NCBI GenBank assembly: GCA_016742125.1
Contig: JACVCM010000023.1
Location: forward strand, 1-37,808
Length of the DNA: 37,808 bases
Direction: 5' to 3'
DNA from: Sphingomonadaceae bacterium
Lineage (GTDB): Bacteria > Pseudomonadota > Alphaproteobacteria > Sphingomonadales > Sphingomonadaceae
A program made the translations under genes and the position numbers. The notes under the pieces are model-generated. The model worked only from the letters and a program-made list of their open reading frames with translations. It had not been told where the DNA came from and searched no databases. Positions within the stretch are counted from its first letter, which is position 1. The number at the start of each line of letters is the position of its first letter. Shown piece by piece: positions 24,407 through 32,440 of the stretch.

Positions 24407-26773
24407 ATGAAGCTCAAGCTGCAATTCTCGTTAGCTACTGTTGTATCCGCATTTCTTGTGATGCCTGCCTTCGCTGAAACTACGTCACAGCGAGAGGAGC
24501 AGACAGACAGCGTCACCCCAATGGACGAAATCATCGTGACAGCCAACCGCCGGTCGGAGCGTGCGCAAGATGTTCCGGTGTCGATAACGGCTTTGGCGGT
24601 CGATGATCTTCGAGAAATGGGCATCCAGTCAAGCACGCAACTGCAAAGTCAGGTACCAAATCTTGTTTTCAATCAATCATATGCAGCGTCAAACCCGCAG
24701 ATCTTCATCCGCGGTGTCGGAGTTAATGATTTCAATTCCAACGCTTCTACTGCTGTCGGCATTTATGTCGATGAAGTCTACCTCTCCAGTCCCTCTGCAT
24801 TACAATTCCAGCTCTATGATCTTGAACGTGTTGAGGTATTGCGCGGCCCGCAGGGAACGCTTTACGGTCGAAACACTACCGGCGGTGCGATAAATTTCCT
24901 GACCGCTCGCCCCACGCGCGAATTTAGCGGTTTTGTGAGCGCACGTTACGGTCGCTTTGACGAATTCTCGTTCGAAGGCGCTATCTCCGGGTTAATTGCC
25001 GACGATGCCGTGATGGCGCGATTATCGGGCATCTACAATCGCCGCGATGGCACCGTGCGCAATCGCCTGACCGGCAAGCGGGTCAATAATCGCGACAATT
25101 GGGGACTACGCGGGCAACTTCTTGTCGAGCCTTCAGATGGTTACTCGCTGCTGCTCAACGTCCATGCAGGTCGTAACACCAGCCAAGCCACCCAGTATCA
25201 GGACCGGGGCATATTCCAGCCAGTGGCGCCCGGTGTTTCTCCCATCCTTGCGGCTATTGCGAGCGGTACGACGCCAAACAGGTGTGCACTTGCGGATATC
25301 AGAACATTTAATTGTGTCGATGGCATTGGCTATCGGGACAACGACAGCGGCAATCCCTATTCGGGCGAGTATAATCGAGTTGGCAACGAAACCCTCGAGA
25401 CCTACGGTCTTTCCGGAACCATCAACCTAGATCTGGGCGGACCCAGACTAACTGCGATCACCGCTTATGAAGATGTGAAACTCGATCGAGACGACAATAC
25501 AGATGGCAATCCGGCAAGACTGCTTGAAATCCGTTGGCGCAACCAAAGCTGGCAATTCAGTCAGGAACTGAGGCTTGCATCGGAGGGCGGCCAACAATTC
25601 AACTGGATCGTCGGCGGCTATTATTTCACCGAACGCACGCGATCGCAAAACGACTACGACACCTTTCGGGATCTGCGCCCGACGCTCGAAACCGCTCTGG
25701 GCGCACCAGGCGGCTTTGTCCCCGGCTTCGCCTTTTTCGCCGAGCAGCGTTATCGCCAACAGGTGGATGCGCTCGCCGCATTTGCCCAAGTGGACTATGC
25801 GCTCGCGGACAAGCTCAAATTGACGCTGGGTTTGCGTTACACGAACGAGAAACGCCGCTTTACTCAAACTGTAGACTTTGTGGAGCCTGGCTTTACCATC
25901 AGCGTTGTCGATTATCCCGGACGTGCAACGATTGCAGGCGACAATGGACGGCGAAAGGTAAATCGCGTCACAGGTTCGGTAACAATGGATTACCGTTTCG
26001 CCGACGATGTCTTGGGCTATGCGACCGTTGCGCGCGGGTTCAAGAGCGGCGGCTTCAACGGTGGTGTCGTTTTCCGAGACGCCGCCGTGCTCTCCTTCCG
26101 GCCCGAAACGCTGACCAGTTATGAGGTGGGCTTGAAGTCAACTTGGCTGGACCGCAAGCTACGCACCAATCTGTCAGCTTTCTATTATGACTATAAAAAC
26201 CTGCAGGTGTTCACTCTGGTCAATACCGGCGGTGTGCCGACGCAGATCATCGATAATGCGCCCAAGGCACGCGTTTATGGCATTGAAGGCGACGTTGCCG
26301 TGGTTCCGGTCCCCGATCTGACGTTTACAGTCGGTGTTGGCATCCTGAATTCACGCTTGGTGCGGTATCAGGCATTTACCGGCTTTGATCCGGGCGGAAA
26401 TGCGACCTTCGCCAATCGCGCAGGCAATCGGTTGGTCGGCGCGCCAGAGCTGACGCTCAACGGTTCGATCAGCTATAGCTTGCAACTCGGCGACGGCCTG
26501 ACGCTGACGCCATCTATGGATGCGCGCTACCAAGGCTCAGCCTTTTTTGACACGGCCAATAATCCGCGCCTGGCGCAGCAGAACTATTCCGTCATAAACG
26601 CGCGCATCACCATTGGATCAGAAGTGAGTGGTTGGAAAATTGCAGCGTTCGGTCGCAACATCACTAACACCAGATATCTGACCGCGATTTTTGATCTTGC
26701 GGATTTCGGCTTTGATCAGCTCACATATGGTGATCGACCGACCTTCGGAATCGAAGCTAGTATTAAGTTTTAG
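24407..26773 (+). CDS. TonB-dependent outer-membrane receptor
   Basis: 788 residues, preceded by GGGAGGA. The signal peptide is about residues 1-23 (FLVMPAFA|E). The TonB-box region DEIIVTANRR is followed by the plug domain (QDVPVSITALAVDDL, IFIRGVGVNDF, YVDEVYLSSPSA, VEVLRGPQGTLYGRNTTGGAINFLT), and a 22-strand-type barrel ends in the terminal Phe (EASIKF). The plug sequence is of the kind abundant in sphingomonads for organic substrates as well as siderophores. It lies 21 nt after the amine oxidase gene with its own SD, so it is probably the outer-membrane uptake step for the compound the operon degrades. Confidence 0.96.
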   Translation: MKLKLQFSLATVVSAFLVMPAFAETTSQREEQTDSVTPMDEIIVTANRRSERAQDVPVSITALAVDDLREMGIQSSTQLQSQVPNLVFNQSYAASNPQIFIRGVGVNDFNSNASTAVGIYVDEVYLSSPSALQFQLYDLERVEVLRGPQGTLYGRNTTGGAINFLTARPTREFSGFVSARYGRFDEFSFEGAISGLIADDAVMARLSGIYNRRDGTVRNRLTGKRVNNRDNWGLRGQLLVEPSDGYSLLLNVHAGRNTSQATQYQDRGIFQPVAPGVSPILAAIASGTTPNRCALADIRTFNCVDGIGYRDNDSGNPYSGEYNRVGNETLETYGLSGTINLDLGGPRLTAITAYEDVKLDRDDNTDGNPARLLEIRWRNQSWQFSQELRLASEGGQQFNWIVGGYYFTERTRSQNDYDTFRDLRPTLETALGAPGGFVPGFAFFAEQRYRQQVDALAAFAQVDYALADKLKLTLGLRYTNEKRRFTQTVDFVEPGFTISVVDYPGRATIAGDNGRRKVNRVTGSVTMDYRFADDVLGYATVARGFKSGGFNGGVVFRDAAVLSFRPETLTSYEVGLKSTWLDRKLRTNLSAFYYDYKNLQVFTLVNTGGVPTQIIDNAPKARVYGIEGDVAVVPVPDLTFTVGVGILNSRLVRYQAFTGFDPGGNATFANRAGNRLVGAPELTLNGSISYSLQLGDGLTLTPSMDARYQGSAFFDTANNPRLAQQNYSVINARITIGSEVSGWKIAAFGRNITNTRYLTAIFDLADFGFDQLTYGDRPTFGIEASIKF

Positions 26774-26781
26774 GGGGCAAT

Positions 26782-27213
26782 ATGACTACTTTGGAGGCTA
26801 CCCAGGTGCTGGTCTTTTCCGGCGCACTTGCCATTCTTGTTTCGTCATTGCTGGGCTTTGCAATGCTCATTCCATTGCAGCCCTGGGGGCGAAAACTGAC
26901 GAAGGATATGAATTTCAAGCAAATAGGTTCTGCGCATCTCGACTGGATCATGTTGGGGCTGATGCAGGCCCTGGCCGGAGGTCTGATCTTCCTGTTCGAC
27001 CTGTCGCCTGCGATATGGGTTGTGTGGGCAATGGTTGCAGGCGGTTGGCTTAACCCCTTGCCATATGTGTTTCGTGCCTTTGGCGTAAACGCATTCGTCT
27101 TTGACGGCGGCCTGGTCCAACGCGCGGCATCTGCGCTTGGCGGGCTTTCGAGCACGTTGATCGTGGTTTCCTGGATCGTCCTTATCAGCACAGCGTGGTC
27201 GAAATGGCCTTGA
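26782..27213 (+). CDS. Four-helix integral membrane protein of unknown function
   Basis: 143 residues with four predicted transmembrane helices (about 8-31, 53-74, 76-97, 118-139). Conserved-looking polar features lie at the start of helix 2 (IGSAHLDWIML, His52) and after helix 3 (WLNPLPYVFRAFG). The size, four-helix plan and an Ala-His at helix 2 recall styrene-oxide isomerase and hydroxylaminobenzene mutase, but the Asn that follows the His in styrene-oxide isomerase is absent, so this is only an analogy. It starts 8 nt after the receptor and overlaps the nitrilase gene. Confidence 0.7.
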   Translation: MTTLEATQVLVFSGALAILVSSLLGFAMLIPLQPWGRKLTKDMNFKQIGSAHLDWIMLGLMQALAGGLIFLFDLSPAIWVVWAMVAGGWLNPLPYVFRAFGVNAFVFDGGLVQRAASALGGLSSTLIVVSWIVLISTAWSKWP

Positions 27214-28172
27214 AAGCCGCCGCGATCCAAATGGAAGCCCGGCTTGCCGATTTGCCTTACAACATAGGCCAAGCCGGCGATGAGGCAGAACGAGCGCTGC
27301 GGGATGGTGCACGGATGGTGGCGCTGCCTGAATTTTTCACCACTTCGATCGTCTATGACGAACGGCTTTACGAATGCTCGCTGCCCCCTGACAATCCGGC
27401 GCTGGATATGATGAAGGCGCTTGCGGCGCGATATGAGGCGATGATCGGCGGCTCCTATCTGGAGCTCCGCGACGGCGATGTGTTCAACACCTATGTTCTT
27501 GTTGATCGTGATGGCAGGATTTATCGGCACGACAAGGACCAGCCGACGATGGTTGAAAATGCCTTTTACGTCGGCGGCAATGACGTAGGTTTGGCGGAAA
27601 CCGAGTTTGGCAACGTTGGCATGGCCGTCTGCTGGGAAACAATCCGCACACGCACATTGCACAGGCTGGCGGGCAAAACCGATTTGCTGATGACCGGTAG
27701 CCATTGGTGGAGCGAACCAGGCTGGCGTCTTGGCCGCCCTATCTGGGAATGGCTGCATAATTATAACAGCGGCCTGATGCAGCGCACACCAGGGCTGTTT
27801 GCACGTCTGGTTGGTGCGCCCAATTTGCACGCAGCGCATTGCGGGAATGTTGAAGGCCAAATTCAGCTGACATCCCGAAAACGTGTCGCTACGCGCACCC
27901 GGCTCATGGGCGAAACACAGATCACCGATGCGAGCGGGCGAATATTGGCACGACGTGGGGCGGATGAAGGTGCGGGATTCATCGCCACCGAAATCGAGCC
28001 CGGTCGAGCACCTTTTGCATTGCCGCCCAACCGCTTCTGGATCGACCGTCTGCCTTTCCTCTTTCGAATGTTCTGGGCTCACCAGAACGCCGTCGGGCGC
28101 AAAGCCTACGCACGGGCCAAAGCGGATGATCGCATCAAGCCTTATGACTGGACAAGGAACCATCCGTTATGA
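27204..28172 (+). CDS. Nitrilase-superfamily carbon-nitrogen hydrolase
   Basis: 322 residues from the ATG at 27204; a GTG three codons earlier is also possible. The start overlaps the membrane-protein gene, with no clear SD. The catalytic Glu-Lys-Cys triad is visible: Glu43 in LPEFF, Lys111 in RHDKDQPTM and Cys143 in AVCWE. The superfamily hydrolyses nitriles, amides or carbamoyl groups through a thioester. The segment GSHWWSEPGWRLGRPIW is rich in aromatics, and the C-terminus (about 275-322) is unusual, long and basic. In this operon it would act on a C-N bond downstream of, or parallel to, amine oxidation. Amidase versus nitrilase cannot be told. Confidence 0.9.
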   Translation: MALKAAAIQMEARLADLPYNIGQAGDEAERALRDGARMVALPEFFTTSIVYDERLYECSLPPDNPALDMMKALAARYEAMIGGSYLELRDGDVFNTYVLVDRDGRIYRHDKDQPTMVENAFYVGGNDVGLAETEFGNVGMAVCWETIRTRTLHRLAGKTDLLMTGSHWWSEPGWRLGRPIWEWLHNYNSGLMQRTPGLFARLVGAPNLHAAHCGNVEGQIQLTSRKRVATRTRLMGETQITDASGRILARRGADEGAGFIATEIEPGRAPFALPPNRFWIDRLPFLFRMFWAHQNAVGRKAYARAKADDRIKPYDWTRNHPL

Positions 28173-28567
28173 CTCCTGCCTATTGGTCCATCGTCATTGC
28201 CTTTGGCATGATCCTCATCCCGCGCGGTTTTGCCATTGTCGGCCAGTACCGCCTTCCCGGGGGCTTCAACTATGGCGCCTCCCGCGATCAGCAAGCCGAT
28301 CTCTCTGGCATTGCCCGGCGCGGGCAAGCGGCGCATCTGAACGGCATCGAAGGCTTTGCCCCATTTGCCGTGGCAGTATGGATGGCGCTCGAACTCGGGG
28401 CCAATGCGCAAATAATTGATCAATTGGCATTGGCCTATGGAGCGAGCCGCATCCTGTTCGTTATCGCCTATCTGGCTGATCTAAATCCATGGCGGACGTT
28501 GATCTGGCTAGCGGGTATCGGCTGCAACATCGCACTGTTTGTGGTCGCGGTGAAGGCGGGTTTATGA
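28169..28567 (+). CDS. MAPEG-family membrane protein
   Basis: 132 residues with four transmembrane helices and the bacterial MAPEG pattern: an opening helix, then ARRGQAAHLNGIEGFAPFAVAV (the conserved R-x-x-x-A-H-x-N-x-x-E signature region), and YGASRILFVIAYLADLNPWRTL. MAPEG members include microsomal glutathione transferases; most bacterial ones lack an assigned reaction. It is coupled by ATGA overlaps to both the nitrilase upstream and the next membrane protein downstream. A detoxifying glutathione or membrane role for operon intermediates is conceivable but unproven. Confidence 0.88.
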   Translation: MTPAYWSIVIAFGMILIPRGFAIVGQYRLPGGFNYGASRDQQADLSGIARRGQAAHLNGIEGFAPFAVAVWMALELGANAQIIDQLALAYGASRILFVIAYLADLNPWRTLIWLAGIGCNIALFVVAVKAGL

Positions 28568-29103
28568 TTGATACTCTACAGAAACATCGGTTGATTGTCC
28601 TTCCAAGTGCGATCGCTTCGTTCGCCATCATCGCCGTTGGCTTGCTCACTTACGATACGCCGCGTCTGGAATGGCAGCATGCGGCGCGCTGGACGGCGGA
28701 TTGGTCGGCCATCCTGTTTCTTAGTATCTTTGTGCCCCAGTTACGCCAAATCCTGCCGCGGATCGATCGCCGCCAGCGCGTGCTGGGTTTCGCAACAGCG
28801 CACCTCGTCCACGCTGGTGCCTTCATTGTTTATCATCTGCATTCTAACGCGCCCAACCTGACAACGGTGATCCTCGGTGGCCTTGGTTATGCTATGATGG
28901 GCGCCCTCGTGCTCATCCCGCCGCCAAGCGCACCCCGTATGCACCGGATCGGTATCTGGTATATCTGGTTCATCTTCCTTGCGACCTTTGCAAGCGGGTT
29001 CGAGAACACCGAGCGGCAGATTGGGGCCATAGTTGGCGTCGCGGCGTTCCTTGCAGCGGCAGTTCTGCGCCTTTTTTATTTGCCGGGAAGCGCGCGCAAG
29101 TAA
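28564..29103 (+). CDS. Six-helix, His-rich membrane protein (possible heme-binding)
   Basis: 179 residues from the ATG overlapping the MAPEG stop (28564). There are six transmembrane helices. The third (about residues 77-96) carries several His (TAHLVHAGAFIVYHLHS), and helix 2 has TADWSAILFLSIF. Multiple intramembrane His at helix spacing suggest b-type heme ligation as in ferric reductase-like or cytochrome b561-like proteins, but no family could be fixed. It closes the operon. It might pass electrons linked to amine oxidation; this is inference. Confidence 0.7.
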   Translation: MIDTLQKHRLIVLPSAIASFAIIAVGLLTYDTPRLEWQHAARWTADWSAILFLSIFVPQLRQILPRIDRRQRVLGFATAHLVHAGAFIVYHLHSNAPNLTTVILGGLGYAMMGALVLIPPPSAPRMHRIGIWYIWFIFLATFASGFENTERQIGAIVGVAAFLAAAVLRLFYLPGSARK

Positions 29104-29391
29104 CTTCATGAATTAGGCGGCAATGCGAACTTTTGATCGGTCGAACTTTACGCGACGACATGGGCGCGATGTTGCCTGTCCATTACCAAGCCATAATGAC
29201 CGAGGCTTTTCCGATCTGGTACCAAAACTGGGCCAGTTCGATAGGCCGGATGCAGTGAATGCACCTCTTCGCGCTTGCAATGTGGAGGTTATGGCTGACC
29301 AGTTTCCTAATGCTCCGCCGGTAGCGCAAGATCGTGGACACTCGCCGTTCATTCGCTTGCCGCATCAATATCTGTACGGTTAAATCGCTTC
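29104..29391. other. Intergenic gap before the AraC regulator
   Basis: This stretch holds no gene I can support. A plus-strand frame of 86 codons (29123-29383) and a minus frame of 79 codons overlap here, but neither has a convincing SD or a recognisable motif. The end of the six-gene operon and the promoter of the AraC gene should both lie here. No clear terminator hairpin was seen. Confidence 0.4.
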
Positions 29392-30270
29392 ATGCCGAGT
29401 TATCAGGACATTTACCCTTCCGAGGCTTTGCTACGCAGTTTCGATGTCGTTCGGCCACGCGCGGGGGATTTGCTGAACCTTGAATATTTCGAGGCCGAGC
29501 CTGCCGACATGCCGACCTTGGTGTTCGACCAGCATCATATCTTGTTGAACCTCAATCCCCAACCGCATGATGTCGAGAATTGGCGTGACGGCGCGCATCG
29601 AAAATTCACTTTTCGCCAGAATGAGGTGGTGATTACCCCTGCAGGTATGGAAAGCGGCTGGCGCTGGCATGCCCGCAGCAAGGTAATTGTCGTCACCATC
29701 TTGCCCGACCGACTGGCGCGCTTTGCCGAGAGCGAACTGGCGATCATCCTGACGGAAAAGCAGCTACGCGACGTGCCGCAGGTCGAGGACGCAGATCTGG
29801 TGCAGGCGGCCGAAATGGTGCTGACAGGTTTGCGTGCAGGTGGCGCGGGGTCAAACGTGATGTTCGATGCGCTCGCCCGCGTCTTCCTTGTCAAGTTGAT
29901 CGAGCGTTATGGCGAGGAACGTACAGAGGCGCTCGCCTTCACTGCCAGCTTTACCGCGCAGCATTACAAACGCGTGCTCGATCATGTCGCACGCCATTTC
30001 GGATCGCAGCTCACGATTGAAGACATGGCACGCGAAGCAGGGCTGTCGACCGCCCATTTTTCGCGGCTGTTCCGGCAAGTCATCGGTGAGACGCCCTATC
30101 AATATCTGATGGACTATCGGGTCGAACAGGCGAAGAAGATGCTGGGCGAAGCTGGACGCCCGCTGATTGACATCGCGCTTGCCTGCGGCTTTTCCGATCA
30201 GCCGCATTTTACTCGGGTCTTCAAACGGCTGACGGGCAAGACGCCCAAGGAATGGCGGGCCATTTCATAA
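29392..30270 (+). CDS. AraC-family transcriptional regulator
   Basis: 292 residues. The N-terminal ~180 residues form a cupin-like sensor (FDQHHILLNLNPQPHDVENW, FTFRQNEVVITPAGMESGWRWHA). The C-terminal AraC domain (about 190-290) carries two HTHs: LTIEDMAREAGLSTAHFSRLF and PLIDIALACGFSDQPHFTRVF, ending KRLTGKTPKEWR. It precedes the exported hydrolase gene by 114 bp, and that gap contains a 20-bp-offset direct repeat of the sort AraC dimers bind, so it probably activates the two downstream genes. Confidence 0.94.
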   Translation: MPSYQDIYPSEALLRSFDVVRPRAGDLLNLEYFEAEPADMPTLVFDQHHILLNLNPQPHDVENWRDGAHRKFTFRQNEVVITPAGMESGWRWHARSKVIVVTILPDRLARFAESELAIILTEKQLRDVPQVEDADLVQAAEMVLTGLRAGGAGSNVMFDALARVFLVKLIERYGEERTEALAFTASFTAQHYKRVLDHVARHFGSQLTIEDMAREAGLSTAHFSRLFRQVIGETPYQYLMDYRVEQAKKMLGEAGRPLIDIALACGFSDQPHFTRVFKRLTGKTPKEWRAIS

Positions 30271-30281
30271 AAGCAGGAATC

Positions 30282-30315
30282 TTCAAAACTTGCGCAGGCA
30301 TGTTCAATCTTGCGC
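30282..30315. promoter_or_regulatory. Direct-repeat AraC site candidate
   Basis: TTCAAAACTTGCGC (30282-30295) and TTCAATCTTGCGC (30303-30315); the TTGCGC cores are offset by exactly 20 bp. They lie between the AraC gene and the hydrolase gene. Tandem sites about two helical turns apart are normal for AraC proteins. Confidence 0.6.
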
Positions 30316-30384
30316 GGCGTTCGTGCGGCATCAGGCGCGTGTCATCCCTCTGACACCAACCGGACAATGTAAAGGAACTGAATC

Positions 30385-31341
30385 GTGAAAAGCCTTCTTC
30401 TCGCTGCGACTGCTGCTCTGTCTGCAATCGCCGTCCCACCTGCCGAAGCCGCAAGCTCAAAGCGGGTTGTTTTTGAAAACAATGGCAGCCGTCTGGTCGG
30501 CGACCTATATCTGCCCGATGGCTATAAGGCTGGCGACAAATTGCCCGCCATCGTTGTTTCCGGTGCCTGGACGACGGTCAAGGAACAGATGGCCGGGCGG
30601 TACGCGGCCGAAATGGCCGATCGTGGTTTTGCTGCACTCGCCTTTGACTTTACTGGCTGGGGCCAGTCGGAGGGACCGGTTCGTCAGTTGGAAAGTCCGG
30701 CGATCAAAACTGCCGACATCATCGCTGCGGCCCAATATTTGACGACCCGGCCCGAGATAGACCCGAACCGCATCGGTGCACTCGGAATCTGCGCCAGTGC
30801 GGGTTATGCCGTGGGCGCTGCCGATCAATCGCCCTATATTAAGTCGGTCGCACTCGTCGCCCCGTGGCTACACGATCGCGCGATCGTAGATACTGTCTAT
30901 GGGGGTCAAGCGGGTGTTGCAAAGCTGATCGCGGTCGGACGCGAGGCTGCCGCTTCGGCTGCACCCCGGACCATCATGGCAGCCAGCACGAGCGACAGCA
31001 ATGCGCTGATGTTCCAGGCGCCATATTATACGGAGCGTGATCGCGGGCTGATCCCCGAATATGTCAACCAGTTCAACTTGGCCTCTTGGGAGCCATGGTT
31101 GACCTATGATGCCTTGGCACTCGCTCCGCGTTTCTCAAAGCCCTTCGCGATGGTGCATTCGGAAGCGGCGGCAATCCCCGAAGGAGCCAAACGGTTCTAC
31201 GCGGCGTTGACCAGCACGAAGTCGCAGCTGTGGCTGGACAATATTGGTCAGTTCGATTTCTACGACCGCGATGCGCCGGTGACTGCCGCAAGCGATTTTG
31301 TCGCCGCGCACTTTGCCAAGTCGCTTAAGAAGGAGGGTTGA
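30385..31341 (+). CDS. Exported alpha/beta hydrolase with Cys in the nucleophile elbow
   Basis: 318 residues from a GTG at 30385 (AAAGGA upstream). The signal peptide is about 1-22 (AEA|A). The alpha/beta core is AIVVSGAWTT, ALAFDFTGWGQSEG and GALGICASAGYAVG. The elbow places Cys136 where most family members have Ser, as in dienelactone hydrolase; Ser138 is an alternative. At the C-terminus the expected catalytic His region reads NIGQFDFYD, with Gln where related hydrolases show His, so the triad is atypical. Followed after 3 nt by the double NTF2 gene, with which it forms an AraC-controlled pair acting in the periplasm. The substrate is unknown. Confidence 0.88.
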   Translation: MKSLLLAATAALSAIAVPPAEAASSKRVVFENNGSRLVGDLYLPDGYKAGDKLPAIVVSGAWTTVKEQMAGRYAAEMADRGFAALAFDFTGWGQSEGPVRQLESPAIKTADIIAAAQYLTTRPEIDPNRIGALGICASAGYAVGAADQSPYIKSVALVAPWLHDRAIVDTVYGGQAGVAKLIAVGREAAASAAPRTIMAASTSDSNALMFQAPYYTERDRGLIPEYVNQFNLASWEPWLTYDALALAPRFSKPFAMVHSEAAAIPEGAKRFYAALTSTKSQLWLDNIGQFDFYDRDAPVTAASDFVAAHFAKSLKKEG

Positions 31342-31344
31342 GCC

Positions 31345-32283
31345 GTGCGCAGCATAGCAATTGCCGCTGTGACCACTATGGGGTTGGGAATAGCAAATCC
31401 GGCGATCGCTGAGACCTACCCAGCCGAGGAAGCCGCAATCAAGACCGTTATTGAGGGCGTGGCCCTGCTTGCCGATCGAGGTGAGTTTGATGCGCTTGAA
31501 AGACTGTATGCACCGGAAGTTCGGATTGACTATACTTCGCTTGCGGGCGGCGAACCTCAGGTCAAAAGCAATGTCGCGCTGATGACCGAATGGGCTTCGA
31601 TGCTTCCGGGATTCGACCGCACCCGTCATGCGATCAGTAACATTCGCGTAACTGTCAACGGCGTCAAGGCAACCGCTACCGCAGATGTCGTAGCCGATCA
31701 TTGGGTCAAAGGTTTGTTCTGGCAGGTATCCGGCCGCTACGATTATGGGCTCGTCAAGGACGGGCGCGACTGGAAGATCAGCTTTCACAAGCTGACCGTC
31801 ACCGGAGAACAGGGCACACGCGATGTCTTTGGTCCAGCAGGCGAGGCAGCCAAGGCTGACCCCGCGCCCTATATCCAGCGCCAGCAGACGCGGGCGGCAG
31901 TAATGGACTTCCTCATTGGTCTGGAGACAAAAGACATGACGAAAGTCAATTCAGTTTGGGCCGATGATGCGGTGCAGGACATGCCCTTTTCACCTGAAGG
32001 CCATCCCAAGCGTGTCGTCGGCAAGGCCGCCTTGGTCGAGCTCTACAAGAACTGGCCCACCATCAGCGGCAAGGCGGAGTTTACCGATGGGATTGTCTTT
32101 CATCCGACGCTTGATCCGCAAACGGTGTTTGTCGAATATCGCGGCATCGTCGATGTGATCCCGACCGGGCGAACCTATCGGCAAACCTATGGCGGTCTGT
32201 TCCATGTCGACAAGGGAAAGATCACGCTGTTCCGCGAATATTACGATCCGGCTCCCTTCGCATGGGCGTTCGGATTGAAATAA
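31345..32283 (+). CDS. Exported protein with two SnoaL/NTF2-like domains
   Basis: 312 residues from a GTG at 31345, with GGAGG just inside the previous gene end. Signal peptide about 1-22 (ANPAIA|E). The first NTF2-like unit (~25-155) shows IKTVIEGVALLADRGEFDALERLY, VRIDYTSLAGG and WKISFHKLTV. The second (~180-305) shows MDFLIGLETKDMTKVNSVWADDAVQDMPFSP, RVVGKAALVELY and ITLFREYYDP. The internal duplication of the fold is clear from the repeated helix-strand order. It is paired with the exported hydrolase. Catalytic or binding role unknown. Confidence 0.85.
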   Translation: MRSIAIAAVTTMGLGIANPAIAETYPAEEAAIKTVIEGVALLADRGEFDALERLYAPEVRIDYTSLAGGEPQVKSNVALMTEWASMLPGFDRTRHAISNIRVTVNGVKATATADVVADHWVKGLFWQVSGRYDYGLVKDGRDWKISFHKLTVTGEQGTRDVFGPAGEAAKADPAPYIQRQQTRAAVMDFLIGLETKDMTKVNSVWADDAVQDMPFSPEGHPKRVVGKAALVELYKNWPTISGKAEFTDGIVFHPTLDPQTVFVEYRGIVDVIPTGRTYRQTYGGLFHVDKGKITLFREYYDPAPFAWAFGLK

Positions 32284-32440
32284 CGATGCAGGGCCGGCGA
32301 ACGGCATCATACCGGCTCCCTCTTGCGTGCGTATTTGGGGGCCGGAATGGCCAAGGATGTCCTCAATGTTGCTTAACTTGTCGGCCAGCATTCTTGGACA
32401 ATCCTGCCGCAATGCACACACGGAAACTCCAGGTCCATGC

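Noticed and set aside
29123..29383. An 86-codon plus ORF in the gap before the AraC gene
   Set aside because: It has no convincing ribosome binding site, domain or coupling, and an equally long minus frame overlaps it.
32293..32316. GCCGG/CCGGC hairpin between the convergent double NTF2 and nitrilase genes as a terminator
   Set aside because: The stem is only 5 bp with a 14-nt loop and no U-run follows.
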